Of a DNA stretch of 64,000 bases, positions 54,766-64,000 are shown in pieces (position 1 is the first letter of the stretch; each line of letters opens with the position of its first letter). A program made the position numbers and the translations under genes. This DNA comes from Brassica napus (Eukaryota; Streptophyta; Magnoliopsida; Brassicales; Brassicaceae), in the NCBI RefSeq assembly GCF_020379485.1, contig NC_063452.1, forward strand, positions 54,961,377 through 55,025,376, given 5' to 3'. Below the pieces are notes generated by a model that was not told the DNA's origin, made no database searches, and saw nothing but the letters and a program-made list of their open reading frames with translations.

Positions 54766-55443
54766 ACTTTCCCTCTTTTAAAAAAAACAATTTTGGGATA
54801 TTCACATATCAAGTTTCTAAATATAAATGCCCTAAAAAAAGCTAATAAACCACTGAAAATTTGATGTCAAAAAAAAAAAAACAGTGAAACAATACTTTAT
54901 AACTACGAAAATGTTATTCCACAATTTACACGAAATAGATATATAGATTTATAAGTGTTCAAAAAAAAAAAGATGTATAGATTTAGAAACATATAATTTA
55001 ATTTCTAAGGATTGTACAGATCTTGAAAAAGATCACATCATGTGAACCATGTGGTCTAGATATCATTCATGGCATGCATAGTTGCATTCTGTATTTACAA
55101 GTGTCTCAACAGAAAATCTCGTATGGGTTCTTCCATAGGGAGTATTCTTTAGCATCTCTATGTACATTGACCATCTAGCAATCATGTTCGTTTAATGGGA
55201 ATATTTGTGATCTTGTAAGGTTATGCCTACTTCGTCAACTGGAGTCAAGTTGATTTGGTACTGTTATAAATTCCACGTGGCAACTCTTAATTGGAACGCT
55301 GAACAACGTGAAATTTGTGGGAACTATGAAAAGTGAGATTGGGCTCATACATATATGGGGCTCATGTAAATATTATAGGGCGATATAGCCCAATTAAGTA
55401 TATTGTCCAAGACTTCCTGCAGCAAAAGTAGTCTTTAGATTCA
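54766..55443 (+). repeat. Unit repeat blocks before the right-hand Helitron
   Basis: 54766-55020 is AT-rich (A-runs at 54870 and 54960). 55030-55175 is a gaaccatgtggtctag block. 55200-55435 is unassigned. The text ttagattca at 55435-55443 is the left half of the gattcatttgctgatcc block. Confidence 0.6.
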
Positions 55444-56455
55444 CTAGGGGCTTTTCCGGGCTACGCCCGGATTTTTTCCTATAATATTAGTTTAATTTTT
55501 ATATTTATATTTTAAAAACGAACAAATATGATATACACTGAAACTTGTTATAGAATTATAAACATAAATGCAAATTTAAAACTATTTGAAATAATTTGTT
55601 GTGTTTTATTGGAGTTTTATGTAGGATATTAGAAAGATTAATAAAAATTTAACTAAATTATAAGTTAAGATATATATATTCTTTATCTTGGTTATTTATT
55701 TTTATATAAAAAAATTGTAAAGCTTATAATTAGTACTGTATAAATTTTGATTGGTTTTAAAATTATTAAGTTTCATTTATGTACTTGTATTTAAAAGAAA
55801 GTACCACCGACTTGTATATCGATTCTTTATTTGTTGTCTTCAATTTATCGTTTTAACCAAAATAATTTTGTCAACCTTTTAACCAAAACTTAAATTTAAC
55901 AAAAACGGTTTAAGAATTCTAACACCTACGGTTTGATCCTGCCCTACAATCTGAGTTGCAAACCTACAAACTGCATTATTATTATTCTCGCATTTGCCTC
56001 ACTTCTTCTTTTGTGTTTCATGGCCTTTTTTTTAGGTTCCATGTCCTTTGTCTATGGTGCTTTGATAGTATTGTGTACAAACTCAATATTAAATTTTACT
56101 TTAGTTATACACATTCTAAGTTACACATGTTTATATAAACAATTTGTTTTATATTTATAATAATTTTAAAATTATCAAAATAGAAGATCGTGTTTAAAAT
56201 TGTAACCTTTTAATTAACTGCCATTTTCTATTTTTGGATTTATATATACATAAATTATGTTTTAAATGTACATTTCATATATAATACACATTATGTTAAT
56301 ATTTTTTTGTATACGTAATCTTATGATATAATATTTTATAATCACATTTAATATGAGTAACATATACTAATTATTGAATAAAATTAAATTGCATCTTTTT
56401 CCCCAAAAAAAATCACTGTTTAAATAAAATATGTTCTATAAATATTGAAGCTAAC

Positions 56456-56990
56456 CTAGGGTACATGAAGCTAAGCTGATCACCACCGTGCTTGTATTCC
56501 TCCAACATCTGAGGATGATACTCCCAGTATCTAATGTTTTTTTTTCCAAAGATAAGTGACTGTTAAAACCATTAAAGAGCAGAGAAAAGCAAGATGTGTA
56601 GAAGAAGAAATGCTTTTTGTGTTACCTTTCGGTAGATTAATTCTCTGACATCATTATTTGTTAACTTCTTTCTCTCAAAATCAAACTCAAGCTTTGAGAT
56701 TGGCTGTGTTGATGGTTCACGCTCTGAGTTTGACAAACCACTGAAGTATGGATCAGATAGTGCCTGTAAATAAGCCAAATCAGAACAATGAAAGATAAGA
56801 TTTTAAGTCTGTGTAAGAAAATGGGAAAGAAAAACAAAAAGGTACATCTTCAGCAGATGCACGGTCTTTGGGATCAAAGGCAAGCAGGCGTTCAAGAAGG
56901 CGGAGAGCCAAAGGATCAGCTTTAGAGAACTTATGAGAGAAAGGGACTGGCTGTTTTTTCCTCTGCTAAGATACCTCCTCGCCTTTCATT
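56456..56990 (-). pseudogene. MAP kinase (TDY-type, MPK8/9/15-like) exon fragments
   Basis: Three exons in the natural order with splice sites kept: 56846-56990 (KKQPVPFSHKFSKADPLALR, then AFDPKDRASAED), 56626-56763 (ALSDPYFSGLSNSEREPSTQ, then ISKLEFDFERKKLTNNDVRE) and 56456-56530 (YHPQMLEEYKHGGDQLSFMY). These are the C-terminal part of the kinase domain and the start of the extension typical of TDY MAPKs. The ATP site, catalytic loop and TDY loop are absent. Frame breaks occur in the first exon (IRNERRGGYL is in another frame) and at the start of the third. It is a captured fragment, in the same orientation as the Helitron. Confidence 0.9.
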
Positions 56991-57187
56991 TCTAATCTGT
57001 CATCATTTCAAGATTGCAACATCATATTATAAAAAATTAAAATTAAGTATATTGTATGTTTCTGGCTATGTCCAAGAAACATACAAAGATCTCCAATGTC
57101 TTCTGTGTAGATCATTGTCTTATTATACTCACACGATGGCTTCCCCGCCCTATACACCATAAATTTTTTCGTTACGTGCTTCAATGT

Positions 57188-57278
57188 CTACACCTCGTTT
57201 TCATTGTCCTTCTCCGAGTCGGTGTCGGTGTCGGAGTTCGAGTCTGAGTCCATCCACACCACTGAGTCCTTACCATAC
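57188..57278 (-). pseudogene. Acidic terminal exon of unknown origin
   Basis: Follows an AG acceptor (ttgcag) and reads GKDSVVWMDSDSNSDTDTDS, then EKDNENEV and a TAG. A possible first exon on the same strand lies at about 57942-57911 (ATGGCCGCCGACACC, MAADTIDLLK, then GT). The source gene is not recognised. Confidence 0.4.
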
Positions 57279-58039
57279 CTGCAAAGACATGATAGAGTCA
57301 ATACTAAACTCATTCACACAGAAATAAATTATTCAAAACCACTTAAAACCTACTAACAAAGAATTGACCAAGTGACTAAAACTCTTAGATTATTTAATAG
57401 GTGTCTAACGGGTCATATGTTCAAGTTGCGTTGCGAAAGGTTTTCTCCCCCAAAAAGAGTGAATTTACGAATTCAGAACCTGCTAGTCATTCAAAAAACA
57501 AAATACCAACTAATTTCTAAATAAGAGCCTTATATTATATATGTAGCTAATTAGATACTATACCACTTGATGGCATTTCTCATGACCAATCAGCCAAGAT
57601 TCCAATTTAAAAAAATATATATATACCAACTTCCTCCAGTAGAAGTTTCAAAAGCAAGACAAACATGAGAGACTATACTAAACACATGAAGACGAAGACA
57701 TAACATAAAGCTTCATAAGAAAAAAAACGTTGTGTCGAAGTCAATAAACAAAAGGGAGATAATTAGTCTTTAATCAAAGGAGGATTTGAAGTTAAAAACA
57801 CAAGCAGATTGTAAATTATCTGAAGTTTGAAGCTAAATACTTGTTAATCTAAAGCATTAACCAGATAATAATCAAAATGCAAATTTTCATCGGAACAGAA
57901 ACACCATTCACCTTGAGAAGATCGATGGTGTCGGCGGCCATGCGTCCCTTGATAGGAAGACTGTCGCTAATCTGCTATCTCTCCACAACAACAGGAGCTG
58001 GGCGGAACCATTAGCGACAGTGATTTGAACGGAGGCGAC

Positions 58040-58918
58040 GCATGAAGTAACCAGGCGTCTGAGGCATCTCAGGCGAGTTCCGCCGAAGGCGAAAGCAGTG
58101 GAAGGAGACAGGGAGAAGAGTGGGGTTGACGGCGAGAGGGAGGGAGAAGAACATGGTTTCGTTTGTAGAGAAGGTGATCGATCAGAGCTCTTTACGCTTT
58201 GAATCGGAGAAGACGAAGAGGCAGAGGCATAGATCCTCGAGACCTCCGTCTGCTTTAGGATTCATCGCGATCTCCGTGCTCTGCAGGTAATTTTTTTTTT
58301 CTTAGGTTTGTCGAAGACGAAGCCCAGAGTAATAAAAGTAAACAACGGAGTCCCAAACGTAAATACCACAACGGAGACCGAAGCCCATCTGACGTGGCAA
58401 AAAGAAATATTCTGGTTGGAGGATTATTTTTGATGATGTGGCATAGCTGAGAGTTGAGATTATATCCCTTTTAGTATTGCATGAAGTAACCAGGCGTCTG
58501 AGGCATCTCAGGTGAGTTCCGCCGAAGGAGAAAGCAGTTGAAGGAGACGGGGAGAAGAGTGGGGTTAACGGCGAGAGGGAGGGAGAAGAACATGGTTTCG
58601 TCTGTAGAGAAGGTGATCGATCAGAGCTCTTTACGCTTTGAATCGGAGAAGACGAAGGGGCAGAGGCATAGATCCTCGAGACCTCCGTCTGCTTTAGGAT
58701 TCATCGCGATCTCCGTGCTCTGCAGGTAATTTTTTTTTTCTTAGGTTTGTCGAAGACGAAGCCCAGAGTAATAAAAGTAAACAACGGAGTCCCAAACGTA
58801 AATACCACAACGGAGACCGAAGCCCATCTGACGTGGCAAAAAGAAATGTTCTGGTTGGAGGATTATTTTTGATGATGTGGCATAGCTGAGAGTTGAGATT
58901 ATCTCCCTTTTAGTATTG
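58040..58918. repeat. 439-bp tandem duplication inside the Helitron
   Basis: Units 58040-58478 and 58479-58918 are nearly identical (for example gaagaggcagagg versus gaaggggcagagg). Each contains a short ORF MVSFVEKVIDQSSLRFESEK (MVSSVEKVI in unit 2), ending near a GT at cagGTAATT, and each unit includes the Helitron's 5'-terminal text. The duplication is recent. Confidence 0.9.
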
Positions 58919-58924
58919 TATTGA

Positions 58925-59021
58925 TTTGCTGATCCATAGAGAAAGTAAGAGCATGATTATCGGGATATTTAATAGGGTCTCTTAGTTTAATTAAAAAATT
59001 TTTAAAAAAGGAAAATACAAA
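58925..59021. other. Continuation of the unit block and a MITE-like end
   Basis: 58925-58950 is the right half of the gattcatttgctgatcc block. 58953-58985 (gagcatgattatcggg) resembles a Harbinger-type terminus whose partner was not found. Confidence 0.45.
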
Positions 59022-59101
59022 TCTACATTATAATGAGCCAGTTTCATCACTCCTGATGCGACACGTCAGCAGGTAAGTGGGTCTCACTTTTAAAAAGTGT
59101 G

Positions 59102-59180
59102 AAAAAATGTCAAGTCTGTGGCTCGAATCCGGGTTACTGTGATATAAACACCAGCATTTATACCACTAAACTAAAGGATA
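59102..59180 (-). other. tRNA-like segment, second copy
   Basis: Minus strand: A box TAGTTTAGTGG (59173-59163), B box GGATTCGAGCC (59130-59120), T6 terminator (59107-59102). It is the homologue of 50878-50957, and both boxes are conserved while neighbouring sequence has diverged. Confidence 0.6.
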
Positions 59181-59609
59181 CTTTGTACATTGATTACCGA
59201 AACTAATATATACTATTTATGAAGAATTTCTTATAGTGGATCCCACACATAACTGTAATGTTTCAATACTCACGTGTAACTTTGATCATCGAAACCTATT
59301 TAGTAAAATCCGCATTCTGGCCCAATAAAACTTATAAGTGGGCTAAATCTCTTTTGTATGTATCTAGGATTTTTATAGTACTATGTCTCTACCGATAAAC
59401 CAAAGCGTTACCCTTTTAGCTTATCAAAAAAAATTCTGAAACTTTTCATCTTCACCTCTCTAGATCTCCAACGATCAGTTATGGTACTATTTCACCTCTG
59501 AAACGATCCGTCTCAGTATATATAATTTCTCAAACAAACCTTGAGACCCATATCTCTTATTAAATTACTCCTAAATTGAACTGTCGCAGCTTTTAGCCAA
59601 CCTTCGAAG

Positions 59610-61048
59610 ATGTCAGCCTCCAGTGTTGTTGTTGCTTAATCGGTCGTTGTTCCCGCCACCTTTATCCGCCTAGAACATAGTACCCAGGAAAGGTATTGAC
59701 AATTTGAATTTCTAGATGGAATACTATATACCATATTTGTTTAATCAATATTCAAGCTATCAGTTTAAATACTTTAAGCGTATGTTTCTCTGGGCAGAAT
59801 TCCAAGATCAACGGTTCTATCCCAGTTCGTGTGAATCACTACCATCCATCGCTACGATAGGGGGTCGATCGTGAAAGTTGATTGATCGCTTTGAAGTTGT
59901 CCAATTAACTAATATTATGTAAACTCTGTTCTGATGGGCTATAACGGAAAGTTATTTGGTTGCTAGGACTAACAGAGGCTGCAAGGCTGGATACGTCTCA
60001 GGCGGAGCTGAAGGACGGTACAACTAGAGCGCCTATTGTCCAGTTTTTGTCGTGCCAACGTGCTATGGAACTTGAGCCTTCCTAGGAGAATCCAGATCAC
60101 TTCGAAACGTCGGGTGTCATTTTCAACAGGTACCACCAAGATGTAAAAAAAATTATGTTTGTGGTGTGGTTCGACTCAAGATTGAAACTTTTGCTGATGA
60201 AATAATGATTTTGTGGATGCATGTCAATTAGATTTACGATGCTACAAACTGTTCACTGTACATTGGTAGGGAAAAAATGGCTATGTATGGTTCAGTTGTA
60301 ACACTGGTGTGGTGCAATGGGGATGGACTTGGTAACCAAAGGTGTCCATAATGTTATTGAGTTCATCAGCGATGATTTCCCTGACATGGATGTGATCGGA
60401 ATCTCTGGTGAGTTCCTTTTGTATGTTATTGGTTTGATTTTAAAACAATGCATTTTAGCTTAGTGTCATCTTGAAACTTAAAAACTTGAAATTTATTGGT
60501 CAGATAACTTCTTCTCCGACATTAACAAACCTATTGCGGTGAACTGCATCGAGGGACATGGCAGTAATTAGAAGAGAGATAGGAAACAAGGTGTTGAAAA
60601 CGAGTGTGTTTGGCTTGGTAGAGCTCAATATACTCAAGAACCTCATTGTCTATGTTGTTGCAGGCTCTCTAGGTCGATTCAAATCTCATGCCAGCAACAT
60701 AGTGTTTGATGTATTCATAGCTACTTGCCAAGATCCAGCCCAAAACATGAAGAGCTCTCAAATTGATGGAAGCCATTAATAGCAATCACCGTACCATCAC
60801 TATCTCCACCATCACTGAAGATACCATCATAGAGAACCATGGCAAGGTTGTCTAATTTTACTTGTCATCACGTTCATGTATTTCAGGAGCACAGTGAGAA
60901 TATTCTTCCAAGCAGTGAAGGTGACGTAGGATTGGCAGCATCATCGGGCCCGTCTGTTTTGGGAGACAAGGTCGATGAGGAATGTGCTGCAGCAGATCCT
61001 CCAGAGATTTCAGACGCTCAGAACAACCGCAAGCGCTGCCGTGTGTGA
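59610..61048 (+). pseudogene. RPA1-like (DUF223) gene remnants flanking the HMGR insert
   Basis: 59610-59693 reads MSASSVVVA, stop, then SVVVPATFIRLEHSTQ, the start of a Helitron-type RPA-like protein. 59797-59893 reads SKINGSIPVRVNHYHPSLR, stop, GSIVKVD, the OB-fold strand seen at 51120. 60891-61048, after an acceptor (tttcag), reads EHSENILPSSEGDVGLAASS and ends NRKRCRV-stop, likely the C-terminal exon. Internal exons are replaced by the HMGR block. Stops make it non-functional. Confidence 0.65.
59945..60845 (+). pseudogene. HMG-CoA reductase exon fragments captured by the Helitron
   Basis: Exon A (59945-60129): VARTNRGCKAGYVSGGAE, LKDGTTRAPIVQF, ENPDHFETSGVIFNR, then a GT. Exon B (60230-60407): RFTMLQTVHCTLVGKK, then [32 protein letters not shown], then a GT. 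Exon C (60504-60845): [13 protein letters not shown], then, after a frameshift, [44 protein letters not shown] and MEAIN. This is the catalytic core of plant HMGR, the rate-limiting enzyme of the mevalonate pathway, with introns kept. Several frameshifts and an in-frame TAA destroy it. Confidence 0.93.
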
Positions 61049-61833
61049 TTGGAAATATCTATTGTATTCCTATCAGCCCGTCAACGTCTTTTCTATGCAT
61101 TTTTAAAAACTGCTATTATCTTTGTTTTCCATCATAAACTTTGGATATTTTTTCCCTTGCTTGTTTTCTCTGTTCGGATATTTTATTTCTATTTTGGATT
61201 ATTAATGAAACGTCGACGGGTTCTAACTCATACAAGATTTGTCAGTGGTGTATTTTTTTGGTTTACCTATTTCTGACATTTTTTTGTCCACCATAAACTA
61301 TTTTTAACAAAGTCGAGTAAAACTCTAAAAATAAATAATTTTGCAACCGTATAATTTTATAAATTTTTCTAGAGTTATTAATTTTTTAAAAAAAAATAGT
61401 TTATTATAATTCTATATTTTTGAAATTAATTTAGGTAAAATAAGAAAATAATTTAATTTATTGTTCGATAAATTGTTTAATTTTTTTAATTCAAATTTTA
61501 TATTTTGTTCCTTACACTATTTGTTTTATATACTAACAACTACCTAAGTAAATATTAAACAACTTCATAAACTTTATCTTTTGAACATGAAAGCGCTAAT
61601 AACGCTAATGGTCGATCAAATCATTACGAAAAAAATGCATATGAATTCGCCGGTCATTCTTATATCAACTTAATCAAACTGTGTGACTTCCAAATGTTAT
61701 GTTCATCACCATTATATACAACACGGAAAAACAAAAGTGTAAAAAAATAAACGACAAAATCCCATACACAAACTACACAACGATCAATAACTTATCTGGT
61801 CCCGCACTTGCGCGGAGGCTATACCACTAGTTA

Positions 61834-63417
61834 GAGCATGTCCATCAATAAGAACCCTTTATGGGCTCTAATCAATAAATTAATAATAAATATAGTGATT
61901 TGAAAGGTTTAGAACCTTTGTTAATCTAATTTAATTTTTCCTTGTCCAATGGTAGAACCTCATTGAGGTTTTTAATTTTTTTGTTTTTTAAGTAGAATGA
62001 GCACACAATACGACTAGACAGAATACAAAATACACAAACTTATGAGTGAGCGAAACATACCAATGTCATGTCTTCGCTTCTTCTGTCACATGTATTCGCT
62101 TCACCTGCAACGGCATAAAGAGACAGCTTAGTACATGTCAAATACAAATGCAGTTCAGATGAAGACTTAGAAGAAGCATAAAGAGACACAAAACAGAAAG
62201 ATATGAAACATGAGCATAAAGAGACACAATGCTAATTGCTGTAGATAGAACAATACCAACTTCTTTCACCAACCAACGCATCAACTTGGTCTACGTTATC
62301 AACATCATCTAAAACCACAAGAATCTTCTTCTCATAGACATTTCCTCTTATCTTGTCTAGGCCTTGGTTCAGTTCTTCTTCTATATCTAACTACATGATC
62401 TAACCACAAGTTCCAAAATTTCAAGAATCTAACTTCAGTTCATCTTCTATATCTAACTACATATCATAAACTATAGAGGCTGTGCTATATATATATATGG
62501 AGATCTGGAGTCTTGTACCTGTAAACATATCCAGGGAGGTTTCCAACTATCTTCATAGCTCCTCTCCATGGATGTATCTCCTCGTCCTCAAATCTTTTGG
62601 CGTGTGTTTCAAAGTCCTCAACGAAACGGCCGCTCTGTTTGCGTACGTGAGAGAGATCCACCTTGGAAAAGATTGGTATCATGGGATTATTGAGCTCAAA
62701 TCACAGAGCTTAGCTAACTCCTCAAGGCACCAGGAGGCCGCAGAGTCTTCTATCCCTGCAACGAGGCTTGGATTGATCTCTTCCCCTTGTTCCATGCCTT
62801 CGTTTTCGCGGAAGACACGAGCAAACTATAAAAATCCAACACACCCATAACGTTGGCGGAGACAGAGGCAGACTCGGAGGTAGGAGCCGCAACTTCCATG
62901 ATCGGAGAAGGTGGTGGTAGACGACCAGGTAATTTAGGGGCGGCGAGTGCGACTTCCATGGCGGCGGATTTGGCATCTTCTCTAGTGAGAGTGAATAATT
63001 CCTTCTCAACAATTTCTCTTCTTATAGCTTTTAATCTCTTCACCCTCTTGCATCTCATCGATTTCGCCATCCTTGTACGGACATAATCTCTCAAGAATAT
63101 GCGAAATTATGGTTTCCACGGGTAGAGGGGCTTTAAGATTCCGTTCTCGGATTGCTTAAGATACATCGACGAAGAGCAGCGATGCACGGTGGAGACATCG
63201 ACAATATCAAGGAAGAGAAACGGATCGATTATGAAAGAGAAGAGAAGAGAAGAGGTCACCTTCCCTCAAGCCAATATCATATTGCCACGTATGGGGTTTT
63301 TACAGCTTCTACAACCCCTTCATTTAGACCGGTTCTGTTTTTTTATTTCATTTTTCATTTATTTTTTTTCTTTTTTTCGTTTAGAACCCCTGGGTAAAAC
63401 CCCCAATGGACCTGGTC
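61834..63417 (-). mobile_element. Non-autonomous Harbinger-type element carrying TIR-NBS fragments
   Basis: The left end GAGCATGTCCATCAATAAG and the inverted right end GACCAGGTCCATTGGGGG are imperfect inverted repeats. TTA lies on both sides (61831-61833 and 63418-63420). There is no transposase. It contains pieces of a TIR-NBS gene on the minus strand and a 5' leader-like segment (62800-63250) with an unrecognised minus-strand frame (MRCKRVKRLKAIRREIVEKE). The left TTA directly abuts the 3' end of the Helitron. Confidence 0.8.
62257..62755 (-). pseudogene. TIR-NBS-LRR resistance gene fragments
   Basis: 62519-62755 encodes the C-terminal half of a TIR domain (AASWCLEELAKLCD, then after a one-base shift IPIFSKVDLSHVRKQSGRF, and WRGAMKIVGNLPGYVYR), ending at a GT donor. 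62257-62388 encodes part of the NB-ARC domain with the kinase-2 motif (KKILVVLDDVDNVDQVDALV). The P-loop and the LRRs are absent. Order and strand agree with a TNL gene. It is a captured and broken fragment. Confidence 0.9.
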
Positions 63418-63420
63418 TTA

Positions 63421-63508
63421 ACACAAGTGACGTCCTTTAATTAGGGTACATAAAAGACGCCTCTTGTAAGCCACGTGTCAGGGCGATAGCAGTTTTGTAG
63501 CTTCTTCA
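63421..63508 (+). promoter_or_regulatory. Proximal promoter of the right-edge gene
   Basis: Contains gtacataaaaga (TATA-like, 63446-63457) and a G-box-containing gccacgtgtca (63470-63480), 30-60 bp before the ATG. The Harbinger element ends immediately upstream, so distal promoter sequences may have been displaced. Confidence 0.45.
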
Positions 63509-63698
63509 ATGGCGTCTTCTTCAACTACTCTCATCTCCTCCTCCGGGTTCTTCTCCCAGCCAAGTCTTCGCTTCCATCTCTCTCCCTCTCTTTCCTTCCA
63601 ACTCTCTCCTCTCCTTCCGCACTTGCTTCTCTCCGGTTTGCTCGACCCTCTTCCCTCACCTCAATCCGCTCCACTTCTCGCCGAAGCTTCGCCAGACC
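63509..63698 (+). CDS. First exon of a probably plastid-targeted protein (runs off the window)
   Basis: Starts MASSSTTLISSSGFFSQPSL and stays open for 190 bp to a clear donor (gaccGTAAGT at 63695-63704). The peptide is rich in Ser, Leu and Pro, with almost no acidic residues in the first 50, as in chloroplast transit peptides. 63699-64000 reads as intron. The mature protein is outside the window and I do not recognise the gene. It lies beyond the protease array and appears single copy, so it is probably the flanking conserved gene. Confidence 0.55.
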
Positions 63699-64000
63699 GT
63701 AAGTTAATTATCTAAATGTCGATACTTTCTTCGTCGGTATGATTGGGTTCAGCCTCCATGAGCTTATCATAAGACTTGGCTCTCTTCCTTGGTCTTTAGC
63801 TTTATGTATCCAATTTTATTTGCAATTCATAGTCTCTGTAACTATGTTTTGTGTAGATTTCACTTAAAGTCCAGAACTTTATCGACATTTTGTTCATAGG
63901 ATTGTTAGTTTTATTGGCTATTCATAGTTTCTTTTAACTCTGTTGTGTAGATTACAGTAAAATTCCAGAACTGCTTGTTTTTTGCACATGGAGAATCTAT

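Larger units (their letters stand above)
55444..58924 (-). mobile_element. Helitron (minus orientation) carrying MAP kinase exons
   Basis: On the minus strand it starts TCAATACAATACTAAAAGGG after an A (58925). It ends with hairpin CCGGGC-gta-GCCCGG (55456-55470) and CTAG (55447-55444) before a T. The outside flanks, ttagattca and tttgctgatcca, join to the continuous sequence seen at 25551-25568, so the empty site is present in the window. It carries MAPK exons, an acidic exon and a 439-bp tandem duplication at its 5' end. No Rep/helicase is seen. Confidence 0.9.
59022..61830 (+). mobile_element. Helitron carrying RPA-like and HMG-CoA reductase exons
   Basis: It starts TCTACATTATAATGAGCC after an A and ends CTAG (61827-61830) before a T, with a GC-rich imperfect hairpin (cccgcacttgcgcgg) at 61801-61815. 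Its first 200 bp match the Helitron at 50786. It contains RPA/DUF223 exon pieces on both sides of a block of three HMG-CoA reductase exons, all on the plus strand. From 61280 to 61790 it is AT-rich. No helicase ORF is present. Confidence 0.87.

Noticed and set aside
54552..54812. Minus-strand ORF of 86 codons
   Set aside because: It is antisense to the type II protease-like fragment and has no family features.

Overview
The window is nuclear DNA of a plant in the Brassicaceae, most likely Brassica or a close relative. It is AT-rich, it has spliced genes with GT-AG introns, and it carries plant Helitrons, PIF/Harbinger, hAT and Stowaway MITEs, LINEs and an LTR retrotransposon. Its backbone is a tandem array of genes for an aspartyl-protease-like protein of the xylanase-inhibitor / EDGP / 7S-globulin type (TAXi_N plus TAXi_C). 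These proteins have a signal peptide, one intron, and catalytic motifs that look inactive.

Seven copies of this gene are recognisable, all on the + strand, at 1369-1719 (3' exon only), 9565-14234, 26960-27794 (promoter and first codons only), 30991-33271, 34307-35196, 44227-47105 and 49771-53767. No copy is intact. A LINE sits in the intron of copy 1. An LTR retrotransposon with identical LTRs splits exon 1 of copy 2. An unclassified palindromic element follows the start codon of copy 3. Copy 4 has a one-base deletion at the splice junction. Copy 5 is largely deleted. A poly(A) retroposon with a 17-bp target duplication splits exon 2 of copy 6. Copy 7 has frameshifts and a Helitron in its intron. 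The repeating unit also contains a truncated first exon of a second protease-like gene (33955, 47420 and 54565), a recurring 'gaaccatgtggtctag' block, a 'gattcatttgctgatcc' block, and a promoter with a conserved TATA box and usually a G-box.

Between and inside the genes is a dense set of transposons. Two complete PIF/Harbinger elements carry the Myb-like ORF1 and the transposase: 18649-23277 is frameshifted and 38798-43354 has both ORFs open. A pair of related short Helitrons lies at 4093-4885 and 15261-16059. Three longer Helitrons (50786-52711, 55444-58924 and 59022-61830) and two Harbinger-like elements (25806-26945 and 61834-63417) carry host gene fragments: RPA/DUF223 OB-folds, a TDY-type MAP kinase, HMG-CoA reductase, a TIR-NBS resistance gene and NUP93. 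Two of the Helitrons also share a tRNA-like segment with pol III A and B boxes on the opposite strand.

The features most likely to be expressed proteins are the seven-exon RPA-like gene at 36767-38329 (-), the two Harbinger B proteins, the 774-codon gag-like ORF of the LTR retrotransposon, and the first exon of a probably plastid-targeted gene at 63509 that runs off the right edge. The protease array appears to end near 58950. All assignments were made by reading the sequence; no database search was run.
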